Shown in pieces: positions 22,256 to 32,400 of a DNA stretch of 64,000 bases (position 1 is the first letter of the stretch; every line of letters begins with the position of its first letter). Source of the stretch: Mya arenaria (lineage: Eukaryota > Mollusca > Bivalvia > Myida > Myidae); the NCBI RefSeq assembly GCF_026914265.1, contig NC_069127.1, positions 71,857,645 through 71,921,644 on the forward strand, in the 5' to 3' direction. The notes below the pieces were generated by a model. It searched no databases and was not told the origin of the DNA. It was given only the letters and a program-made list of their open reading frames with translations. Position numbers and translations under genes: made by a program.

Positions 22256-22261
22256 TTTATT
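22256..22261 (-). terminator. Candidate poly(A) signal for the ankyrin/SOCS gene
   Basis: TTTATT on the plus strand reads AATAAA on the minus strand, 87 nt after the stop codon of the 22348-23991 gene. It is the nearest such signal. Confidence 0.5.
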
Positions 22262-22347
22262 AGCAAACTTTAAAACTTAAATTTAAATGCAAAACAAAAG
22301 TTAAAAGCTCATAAAATCTCAGCATATCATACATTTGGCCACTTTTT

Positions 22348-23991
22348 TCAACACTGATTGATGTATTTCTTCATAACCAGAGGCAAAGGCAGTTCTACCA
22401 CTGAAGTAGACCTCCATCTACATGCTTCTAGAATCTTTAACCTGCACATCTTTTTTAGACTAAGTAGTTGGCTCCCGTATTTTACTATCTCATCTCTGCA
22501 CAGTTTGAACATCTTTCTTTGCACATCATTGGTTGGTTTACCCTCAAACTCCATTCTTGATGATCCAATAAGAGCAACTTGTGTCATATTACCGAGAAGT
22601 GTAAGCACTACTTCTTTCACATGTTCCACTGTTGAAGCTTCCTCGTACTTTGAGATCTTTCCAAAAGCTTGCGAGTGCACCAGTATCTCGTTGATGAATG
22701 TATTCAGTGGGTATGTTCCTTCACTATCGTGGTTTGGATTTGATCCATTTTGCATCAATAGTCTGAAGGTGGTCATGCTTCGCTCATCCAATCCTAGAGG
22801 AACTAACACTTTCATGAAGGCATGCAACGCATTACCAACCTGGTTGCTGTCTTCAATGGGCCCAGGTAGGTCTGGATCTGCGCCATGACGCAGAAGTGTC
22901 TCTGTAGCTTTCGTTACAAATCGGCGAATATTTGTAACATCGTCATCAAAATGTCGCAGAAGATTAGGAACATTTCCATACAAACAGTGTAGCGCCGAGG
23001 GAAATGCTGAGCGACCAAAAGCTGTCTGAATGTTCAAAGATTCATGCTTTGTCTCAAAGTCGACTTCATCGAAGTTTGGATCAACATGGGCATTCAAAAG
23101 AACAACCATGCATGCTGTGATGAAAGTTGATGATTTTCCGAACTCTGAAGAAGGAATATGGCTGATCAGACTATATAACGGATAGGTCCTGAATGGCACT
23201 GATGACATCGGATTCTGGTTGTGTTTCAAGAGAACGGATGTGACAGTTAACAATGATTCGTACCATTCTTTCTTGAAAGACATACTGTATGAAAACAGTA
23301 CGTGGTACAAGTTCATACCACTGAATAAAGAAGTCAAATTTGGATTGCAACGTAGCAAAACGTCTAAGCATTCAGCGTTTGCAAGTTTTAAAGCTGCTCC
23401 TACTGCTGTTTTAATATCATCTTTGTTCGGGTCTTGTTTAAGTAACAATCTCAACGCACTGGGTGAATTACTTGCACAAGCGGCTGAAAGATAGTTGTAA
23501 GGATCAATATTTAAACGACTTCTGACAGATGAAACATCGAGAATTGTCCTAACACAACCAACATACCCACATTCAGCTGCAACGTCAAGTGGACCAACAC
23601 GACTTGTGCCATCCTTCGAAACGAACGGCATCTCAGTAGGCGGTTTCACCCACTGAAACTTTGTTTTCGTTGTCGTATAATCTTGTGGTCGCTCTTGCAA
23701 TAACATCGCAGTGACCGATCGATTTCCAAAATTAGCGGCAACGTGTATGTAGGAATGCTTCTTCGGTTCGTGCGGGGGTTTAAACAATCCCAAAGCAAAA
23801 AGCATGCCCTCTGCCTCAACATTACCTGCCATTATTGTATGGTGTAAGATATCGTAGCCGTTTTCATCAATCCATTGCAATACTTCTGTTTTCTTACATT
23901 TTTCCAAATGATGTCTTAGTAACGTGACGTCTTCTGTTGTGGATATTTTCACGTACAATCGCTTCTTTAATTGCTGTATATTTTCGTCCAT
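22348..23991 (-). CDS. Single-exon ankyrin-repeat and SOCS-box protein (ASB-like)
   Basis: This is an uninterrupted 547-residue protein. It shows ankyrin-type helices from about residue 40 onward (NGYDILHHTIMAGNVEAEGM, HSYIHVAANFGNRSVTAMLL, GPLDVAAECGYVGCVRTIL), with further degenerate repeats to about residue 430. The last ~40 residues form a SOCS box: SLKKMCRLKILEA fits the elongin B/C-binding BC box, and VVELPLPLVMKKYI fits the LPLP Cul box. Known ASB proteins are substrate receptors of Cul5 ubiquitin ligases; the substrate here cannot be predicted. The start is fixed by an in-frame TGA two codons upstream (23995-23997). There are no introns, unlike most vertebrate ASB genes, which suggests a retrocopy origin or a mollusc-expanded intronless family. 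I cannot assign a numbered ASB orthologue. Confidence 0.87.
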   Translation of the reverse strand: MDENIQQLKKRLYVKISTTEDVTLLRHHLEKCKKTEVLQWIDENGYDILHHTIMAGNVEAEGMLFALGLFKPPHEPKKHSYIHVAANFGNRSVTAMLLQERPQDYTTTKTKFQWVKPPTEMPFVSKDGTSRVGPLDVAAECGYVGCVRTILDVSSVRSRLNIDPYNYLSAACASNSPSALRLLLKQDPNKDDIKTAVGAALKLANAECLDVLLRCNPNLTSLFSGMNLYHVLFSYSMSFKKEWYESLLTVTSVLLKHNQNPMSSVPFRTYPLYSLISHIPSSEFGKSSTFITACMVVLLNAHVDPNFDEVDFETKHESLNIQTAFGRSAFPSALHCLYGNVPNLLRHFDDDVTNIRRFVTKATETLLRHGADPDLPGPIEDSNQVGNALHAFMKVLVPLGLDERSMTTFRLLMQNGSNPNHDSEGTYPLNTFINEILVHSQAFGKISKYEEASTVEHVKEVVLTLLGNMTQVALIGSSRMEFEGKPTNDVQRKMFKLCRDEIVKYGSQLLSLKKMCRLKILEACRWRSTSVVELPLPLVMKKYINQC

Positions 23992-23997
23992 GTCTCA

Positions 23998-24486
23998 AAC
24001 TGAGTGCTAGAAACTATCCTGTGCTCAAATGGCATTCAAAGCGTCATTGACAACTGCAGGATTCTGGCAATTGTTTGCCAGTATTGAAGATTATTTTTAA
24101 AATTCAGCCATAGCTCGAGTTATTTCTTCATTTTCTGTATCTAAACATACGTTAATATATACTAAACTATGTAATAATCACATTTTGTCCTCAAAACTAT
24201 TCCTATTTCAATCTGTATACTATAGACGCTTTAATCAATTAAATTCAATAAGCGTTTCCTTTGCAAAGGATAGGCAACTAGATAAATAGTAGTGTATTTG
24301 CTAAAGACATGTATAATATTCAAGTGATTCAAACAGATTTGATTTAAAAAGTCCTTAATTAATAGACCAGGATAAATCAAGAAGAGTTCATATAAATTGT
24401 CAAGCCGTATATTTTTTTAATTAGTATTGCGCTACCATGATACAGTGATACTTTAATTATTTATAAAGACCTTGTTTGGCCCTACT
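23998..24486. other. 5' flank of the ankyrin/SOCS gene
   Basis: This short AT-rich stretch presumably contains the promoter and 5' UTR of the minus-strand gene. I see no clear TATA box or initiator that would place the start site. Confidence 0.35.
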
Positions 24487-24495
24487 AAGTTAAAA

Positions 24496-25865
24496 GAATG
24501 TAGGACGAAGTGAACCACTTCCCAAGTGAACCAGGACTAAGTGAACCACTTGGTGAGACAAAGTGAACCATCTATATGTTATATAGGGAATATTCTCTTA
24601 ATGAAATATTATGTTTCAGAGTTAATTTTCCTGAGTATAAATGATTTAATAAATAATATGAATAAATTGTTAATCATATCAAAGTGTTGATTTATTAGAA
24701 TTATGTATTTAAATATACCAATATTTTGAAAAAAGGAAAAGAAAAATGAAAAAAAAAACACCTTTTTATTTAATCCTTATAAAGAATATATTATCAATTC
24801 ATCCTACTTTGTTGAATTTTATTCCATATATATGTTCAAAAATTCTCTATTTTTTGTTATTTACACCTCAATCATGTACCGAAAACAAATAAGGGTGGGT
24901 GTAATTAATGGATAATTGTACTTTAATTTTAATTGGCCTTATTAATTGGTAAATACTAATTTAACAGCTCACTTACAGAAGCTGTGAACAGACATAGTGA
25001 CATATGACTCAAACATTTTTTAGTATGAAAGCCTGTATATAAGTTGGCACCGGGTGCAGCCTACCGTTCTACGTTCTGGTTCCACTCCTGTGGACCGAAG
25101 CGGAGGACGTCAGACTGGTGTCAGACAACCTTGTAACCAGAAATCAGAGGCAAAAGTACAAGAATATACATGTGGGATAAATATGAAGATGACAACCTCA
25201 CAACATCTCAACTGCTCAGGGAAGCCAGTCACCTGATTGGTATGGGTCCAATCCCAGCATCAATCGAAAACCGCAGCGAAGATGATGAGTAGTATGACAA
25301 TAAATTGACTAATTGTGTATTGTGCAGTATGTTGACAATATGTATTCAAGTATTTGTGATCTTCATGTTGATGATATGTATTGTATATCATGTATGTTTC
25401 CATATTTACACATGTTGTGTATTGCATTATGAATTATGTATTACCATGTTTTATGCCCATATCATTGAATTTAATTTATTTATATAGTGCTTTTGTTATA
25501 ACCATGTGCTTTATACATTATTATTATTAACATCAATTATTTGTGCTGTAACATGTGTTGTTCATTTATTGATTTGTAACAAATAATATTAATGCATCTC
25601 TTGTATTTATGTTACTATCATAAAAATAGCTACTATATTAATTGTCATGAACCTTAAAAGTCAATTTCTAACAGCTAAATACACAGTGTAGCAAATGTGT
25701 GAAGTCTTGCATTCAAATGGCGATAATTACTAGTTATTATCACCTTTCAGGCAGTGTCCCATCACACAATAGCCACTATATAATACATATGTGGTTCACT
25801 TGGTCCTGAAATGGTACACTTAGGAACTGGTTCACTTGTGAAATGGTTCACTTCGTCCTGCACCC
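24496..25865. mobile_element. MULE-like DNA transposon with 9-bp target duplication
   Basis: The element is bounded by identical 9-bp repeats AAGTTAAAA (24487-24495 and 25866-25874). The left end GAATGTAGGACGAAGTGAAC and the reverse-complemented right end GGGTGCAGGACGAAGTGAAC form TIRs. AAGTGAACCA-type repeats recur inside both ends. A 9-bp duplication is typical of Mutator-like elements. At about 25059-25292 broken coding survives: FYVLVPLLWTEAEDVRLVSD in one frame and LTTSQLLREASHLIG to a stop in another. This resembles the C-terminal tails I remember from mollusc MULE/FLYWCH-type proteins. Size (1370 bp) and broken frames indicate a non-autonomous deletion derivative. Confidence 0.75.
25059..25292 (+). 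pseudogene. Remnant of transposase C-terminal coding inside the MULE-like element
   Basis: The frame starting at 25059 gives SLPFYVLVPLLWTEAEDV and continues to a stop near the GTGGGATAA stretch. A second frame then carries DKYEDDNLTTSQLLREAS to TAG at 25290-25292. One frameshift separates the two halves. Similarity to a transposase tail is from memory and unverified. Confidence 0.45.
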
Positions 25866-25874
25866 AAGTTAAAA

Positions 25875-27727
25875 CATCGTCGCAAAATCCACAACTCAGA
25901 AAGTGGTAAATTTAGTCCGGATAATTGCGGCTGGAGGGGAGGGGTGCAGGGTCCGGTGTAAAAACGAATGAATAGACAAATTAGGGAGGGGGGGGGGGGT
26001 AAGAATGACAATTAAGGAATGAATTGCGGGGTTGATGTCATTATCGGGGTATGAACGCAATTGGGCTGGTCTAAGTGTGTGGACTCCACGCGGACGTTGA
26101 CCAGCCCAATTGCGTTCATATCCCCGATAATGACATCAACCCCGCAATTCATTCCTTATATTTACACCAATAGTTCATTATTTCATTCAAGAATGAAAAA
26201 AAATAATCTTAATTTCATTTAAGAATTTGTTTTAGTTATCTTTTCTTACCCATTCTGTATATAGAACAACCCGTCTGTAACCGGAAACATTTTTTTCAAA
26301 TGACGTCACAATAACGCGGGAAAAGATCAACCACTTAAAATCACTTTCAAACGTAAAATTAAAGCACTTATGGTATCAAAACATTTAAAATATAATAAAT
26401 TAACACTTTCTATAATATTGATTTATATTTTACGGGACCTGCTGACACAATACAAACAATAGCAAGATCAATAGTTTGCATGTATATTGTTATGCAATGA
26501 ATTGCGATCCGAACATATCCGAAGATTGCCGAAAGGCAGTTCATTTAAGGAATGGAAGATGAGGTGTAAATATCAACAAATATACTTTCCGTTTCTTTTC
26601 GATAGTCTTCATATGTCTTGATATTTTCCTTGAATCTCATGAGTATTTGTTGGATTATATAAAGGATTATAATTATTCAGCTTAAGATAGCAATATTTTC
26701 ACGCCTGAGTGATCGTTATATTTCACGAGTGGTTGATGGGAGAAAAAAAAATACGGATGTAGTTCAATCTGTGAAATATATTGCAAACTAACACTGAAAC
26801 AAACAATTGCTTTTCTTTTATGTTTGACATAAGAAAGAATTGATATTTAATTGAAATTTAATTTGAAAATTGCCACAACTTTTTCTAACTCAATGACGTC
26901 ATTTATTTTTTGTTCCAATTCCTGTGTGCGTTGCTATTGTTAGAAATTTAAGAAACAGTGAAATTACATTTTAATGAACTCATTGTCTATTTAAAACAGT
27001 GAGTTTATCATGTTATAATCTACAATTATATTTTTAAGCCAACGAAAAATACGAAAAAAATGCATACAACATTAATGATCTTTTAATGTTGATATTTGAA
27101 AGAAATCAGTCATCGTTGTTCATGCACGTGTACATTTGAAAACTTTAAAAATCGATAGAATTACTAAGCAAACTTGTTTGTAAGTGGCTTGTTGTCTGTG
27201 TTACAATAAGCCTTTCAAACAATGTACATTATCATTCCAACTTTGTATTCCACATTGCCAGTATACCTGCTACATTTGTAATATCCATACCACTATATTC
27301 TGTATTTTATTACAATAATTGTGAATACTAAATACAATAAATATTAAATATTTAAACCATACGTTCATATACTTATTTTTTAGAATGAGACTTGATAGAA
27401 CTATCGGAGGACTTCCAAAGTATTCTCGGAAAATATATTTTTTATATACAATAAGCCTGCTCCTGGTGCCGTATTCATAAAGGATCTGAGAAAAAAGGTT
27501 TCAAATAAGTGAATACTTTCAAACCTCTTTCCTATGGGTTTTGTTTCAATCCTTTCTACATTTGATATATTTTATATGAATTCTTAATTGAGATCAATAT
27601 TTGAACATGTTCATTTTTTAGCAAACGTTGTTAGCTTAACATCAGCTTTGAAATACAACAACTATTTTCAGCTTTAGTGGAAAACGTAATCTAAGTTGCA
27701 TTTTGAGCGAGCGCTCTACCATTGTGC
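25875..27727. other. Intergenic AT-rich stretch with a strong hairpin
   Basis: Apart from the GC-rich inverted repeat at 26013-26158 and the poly-G run just before it (about 25989-25999), I see no gene or element. Around 27460-27560 a GGTGCCGTATTCATAAAGGA phrase looks like a dispersed-repeat edge. Confidence 0.4.
26013..26158. repeat. Near-perfect long hairpin (59/60-bp arms)
   Basis: The left arm 26013-26071 and right arm 26099-26158 are complementary over their full length except for one extra A. The 27-nt loop contains GTGGACTCCAC, itself a small hairpin. The arms (including GAATTGCGGGGTTGATGTCA and GAACGCAATTGGGCTGGTC) are much more GC-rich than the flanks. A very young foldback element, a template-switch inversion or a library artefact could each give this. 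Confidence 0.9.
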
Positions 27728-28092
27728 TGCAGAATTATGTAGAGATGTCCAAAGTGATCACCTAGTAAAAGAATGCAGAATTATGTAGAGATGTCCAAAG
27801 AGATCACCTAGTGAAACTATGCAGAATTATGTAGAGATGTCCAAAGTGATCACCTAGTGAAAGCCTGCAGAATTATGTAGAGATGTCCAAAATGATCACC
27901 TAGTGAAAGTCTGCAGAATTATGTAGAGATTTCCAGAGTGATCACCTAGTGAAAGTCTGCAGTTCTATGTAGAGATGTCTAGTGATCACCTTGTGACAGT
28001 CTGCCGCGAGTTCTATGTAGAGATGACCATAGCAGTCTCCTAGTGTCAGTCTACAGTTCTATTTAGGGGTGTCCAGAGTGGTCACCTAGAGA
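27728..28092 (+). repeat. Minisatellite, eight copies of 46 bp
   Basis: Units begin TGCAGAATTATGTAGAGATG at 27728, 27774, 27820, 27866 and 27912, with more diverged units at 27958, 28002 and 28052. The first five are exactly 46 bp apart, and the units decay toward the right. No coding or regulatory role is evident. Confidence 0.9.
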
Positions 28093-29389
28093 AAAGAAAC
28101 CAAATTAGATATTCTGTTAAACTTATCACGATGTACTTCGTCAAAACAATTGAAAGGCTTCTTCGCATTTTAGTTTCGATCAAACAATTACATGTACCCA
28201 GTAATAATAGTCAAGTGTAAAAAGTATTTAATGTTTTAGTTTGGTCAAAGCCAGAAGGTTTATTGATTTGTAAACATGTATCCAATAATATATTTAATTT
28301 TACAAATCATTTACATGCAAACTAGCCTAAAGATAACCCGTGGACAACTTATCCAAGTTTAATGAATCGAAGTTTGATGCAATTGAAGGCACATATTCGT
28401 TTCTTTCAAGAACTCGCTGGCGGCGGCGGTTGCACGGAATTACTCCTGTCATACCGTGAACTAGACTGATTCTGTTTAATGCACAAAATGCTGATAAATA
28501 ACTGAAACAAGGTTATCTTTTTAACAAATGATTGCGTCAAATATTTTTCAGCTTAGTCAAACATTAAACAACAGCAAAAACAGCAGCAATAGCAAAAACG
28601 ACAATGCTTGCTCAACGTCGCTTGTATACATATCTGGAACTATCAATACTAACTACAAGGGCACATTCAAGGTAATCCAACTACAAGAGCATGGGAGTGG
28701 TTCGCTACACAAACTAAATAATATCTTTAAGGGTAAAAATCATATTCAATGGCACATAACTCTACGACGAAATGGTCACAGGCCACAAAAGTGTGCCAGG
28801 CGCTTACTCCCACTATGGTGGTTATCATATATGTGTGCCAAGTATTGGAGTAATATTCCTGAAACCTTTAACAACAGCTGTTACAACAATTTCAAGCAAT
28901 TAAATGGGTATTTGTGTTTAAAGACTGAAATAAGGCTTTGATCGAGTGAGAACTTTTGCTACATGCTAGTCAACATGTCTTATCATCTCTGAACGCAATG
29001 ACCAATAAGGGCGATGCTATGGTCCATGTAGTAAAATTCAGGACGTCTTTAACAAAATCTTCTTTTATGACGCTAGTACAACCTAATTGTATTCACATGG
29101 AAGTATCGAAAGTTTGTTTAAGCATCTACAGTTTTCAGAGCCTTGGAATCCGATGTTATGAACTCGACATCAGGACGTCGTGACTCATGTCATAATCATA
29201 TCGTTCCCATCATATCAAAGACGATCAACGTTGACTAGTTTATTGGCCTTGCACATATAAACAAGTATATACATGTAGGATATATTTGTAAGATATTCCA
29301 CTGGGGCCGGCGAAGATAATTCAGACAAGTTTTATCTAAATTATTCGTTTCGTTTATCACCGTTTTGACTTAGTTTTAAAGGGAGATAA
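28093..29389. other. Intergenic region upstream of PWP1
   Basis: A 137-codon open frame (28528-28941) and a 75-codon one (28956-29183) give low-complexity, unfamiliar proteins. The stretch around 28730-28850 (GGCACATAACTCTACGACGA, CCAAGTATTGGAGTAAT) reads like a decayed bivalve repeat. I do not call a gene here. Confidence 0.4.
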
Positions 29390-29467
29390 TTTGTAAACTT
29401 CCGGTAAAGAAAAACGTGTTTTTCCGAATAATAATATTAATTGATTTAAGCCATACATTTAACTAAA
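29390..29467 (+). promoter_or_regulatory. Putative PWP1 core promoter with ETS site
   Basis: ACTTCCGGT (29397-29405) is a good ETS/GABP-type site on the minus strand, about 65 bp before the PWP1 start codon. Such sites are common at TATA-less housekeeping promoters. The transcription start itself cannot be placed from sequence. Confidence 0.45.
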
Positions 29468-32400
29468 ATGAGTATTATTCCTTGTGTGACCTGGGTTAAA
29501 AGAGGAAAACCAAAATGTCATCCAGAAAAGGTACCGAAAATATAAAATTATTATTGTGTTTTGTAACACATGTTCGGAGAAAATGATTTCGGATGTCAAT
29601 AATTTCTTGGTGTAAAACCACTGGAACTGACAACTGATAAATGGCATGTTTAAGGAAACATATCCATATCTTTACTTTTAAATTATACATTTCAGCTGCT
29701 TTAGTGCATTCGTGACTTGACTTATTTGGACAACTTGATGCCATGGGAAAAAATATTTGATACTGACAGTGTATTTTAAATTATATATGTAGGAAGTGTT
29801 TTTTGGATGTCATTGTTCCCTGGTTAGAAGTGACAAAAGCACCTTCACAACATGTATATCAAATATAAAAACTTTATCTTATTCATTTTTCAGATGCGAT
29901 TAAACAAAGATGACCTGCAAAGGATCATAGAGGAAACCCAAGAGTAAGTTTAAGATACAATTGGGCTGTTTGAATATTGTCTATTTGTACACATAGTATA
30001 TAAATTAAGATCTTGGTGCTGGAAAATCATTAGATGAGTAAAGAGTTGTTTTTAAATGCTTTGTGAGCTTTTGAACAGATAATGTTAACAAAAAGTATAT
30101 GATGTAATATTCAAGTTTTTCAAATATTCTATGAACGTTAAATGGTATTTTACTTTATTATACTTAAATAAACTGTTTCAGGCTGTTAGAGGAGGAAGAA
30201 GAAGCAGAGGAGGAAAAGGAGGATGTTGATGGTGAAAACACAGAGCCCAGCACCATTCAGCACTTTGAGGCAGCAGCAGCACTCTCAAAACAGGTGCAAT
30301 AAACTGCTCATCCTCCATCTCTCTCTAATTATCACTCACTTAATCTCATATACTTTAATAAATCTTGAACAAAATAAGCTTTTTATTTCAACTAGCATTT
30401 CTTTCTGCTGATAAGCACTCTATTTAGTATAAATTTTGTTATTAATTTAATTGGTCAAAGCATATTTTTCCCAATCACACTCACGAAATAAATATATCTG
30501 TTTTTTCTTGTCTAATTTTGTAATATTCACTCATTCTAACAAGGCACTGATTACAACACAGTTACCCTTCAGACTCAAGATCTTTTTCTCAAAGTATCTG
30601 ATTTAACTTATCCATATTTCTTAAATATCAATCACTTTGATTTTAGATATACAAAATACACGTCTAAACACTACATTTAATTATTAAAATTATTTAAAAT
30701 TTTATGAAATACTTCTCTTGATGTACCGGCATACATCTGAGGTTGTTTACGATGGAAAATGGCTGATTTGATTCGATTGGAGTGTCGTAAGATACTATTT
30801 AGTTACTTTTAAGCAAGATCTTTTTCTCCAAGTATCTGATTTAACAGATTCATAATTCTTTAATATCAATCTTTCTAGATAGAAGAGACAGCAGAGGTTG
30901 ACACTGCTATCAACATGGCGAAGAAGGTTAAGAATGGCAAAGCCAAAACAAAGAAGGGGAAGCAGATAAAAAGTGGACACAAGGAAGACGACTTTGAGTC
31001 TAGATACAATATGGATGACTATGATGACGATGATCAAGAGGGATGTGAGTTATCCTTTCTTTGTACCTTTTCAAGTTTTAGATGTTAATATTCTAGAGTG
31101 GATACATGTAGCATATGAGACTCTGGATCAGAGATTCCATTGTTCGATAACCACTTTAAGCTCCATCCATGATAAGTACTGGTCACTCAAAAATGGTAAA
31201 TAGTTCTTAATCACATGTACATACTAAGCATAAAATTGTACATGGCTATAAAAGCTCACTAGGTTTACATAAGTTGTTAGTCATTGAGAGGTAATACCTC
31301 CACATACCAGATTCTATGATCACACAATTATTTCAAATCCTGTGTGTGTCATGCTGGAGATAATGAGATTACTTTAGGAACATCATTCTTTAAAAAGTCA
31401 TTAATTAATAAGGAATGTTTTATTTTTTTATATGAAAAGTTTTCAGTTTAAAACTGTATCATACATTCTGTATTTCTGGACACTAGGTATTTTGACATTT
31501 ATGTTCTGAAATCGAGGGGATTTCGACATAAGACTAGGGGATTTTGATCAATCAACATATTGCTTTAATGAACATTTTGAAATAGTTTTTATACCCCCGA
31601 CAAACGAAGTTTGAAGGGGGTATATTGGAGTCACCCTGTGGTCGGTCGGTCCGTCCGTCGGTTTGTCGGTCGGTCCGTTGCAATTTACCTTGTCCGGAGC
31701 ATAACTTAAAAACTACTGGATAAAATAGGATTAAACTTCATACAATGGTAGAGCATAATGAGAGGAAGCGCAGTGTACAATAACCATAACTCTATTTTTG
31801 CTTATTACTGAGTTATTGCCCTTTGTTACTTTTTTTTTGTCCGGAGTATAACTTGAAAAGTACTGGATGGAATTCATTGGAACTTCATACAATGGTACAG
31901 CACCATGAGAGAAAGTGCAGTGTTCAAGAACCATAACTCTCTTTTAGCTAATTACTGAGTTATTGCCCTTTATTTATTTTTTTTGCTGTCAATTTTTTTT
32001 CCAGACATTAACCTGCAAACTACCCGATGGAGTTTATTAAAACTTCTTACAATGGTAATGCACAATGAGAGGAAGTGCAGTGCACTTTATTGAAAACTTT
32101 ATTTCAGCTAATTACAGAGTGACTGCCCTTCGTTACTTTTTTCTTGTCCGGAGCATAACTTGAAAACTATTGGATGGAATTTGATAAAAACTTCATACAG
32201 TCATAGATCATGATGAGAGGGAGTGCAATGTACAGAAACCGCAATTCTATTACAGCTAATTACAGAGTTACTGCCCTTTGTTATTTTTTCTTGTTTTGAG
32301 CATAACTTGAAAACTATTTGATGGAATTTAATAAAACTTCATACAGTGATAGATCATAATGAGAGGGAGTGCATTGTACAGGAACCGCAATTCTATTTGA

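Noticed and set aside
27728-28092. Regularly spaced repeats that might suggest a CRISPR array
   Set aside because: Units are contiguous and fully repeated with no unique spacers, and the genome is clearly animal. It is a minisatellite.
28528-28941. 137-codon plus-strand open frame upstream of PWP1
   Set aside because: Asn/Ser-rich low-complexity protein with no familiar domain; part of it looks like decayed repeat.
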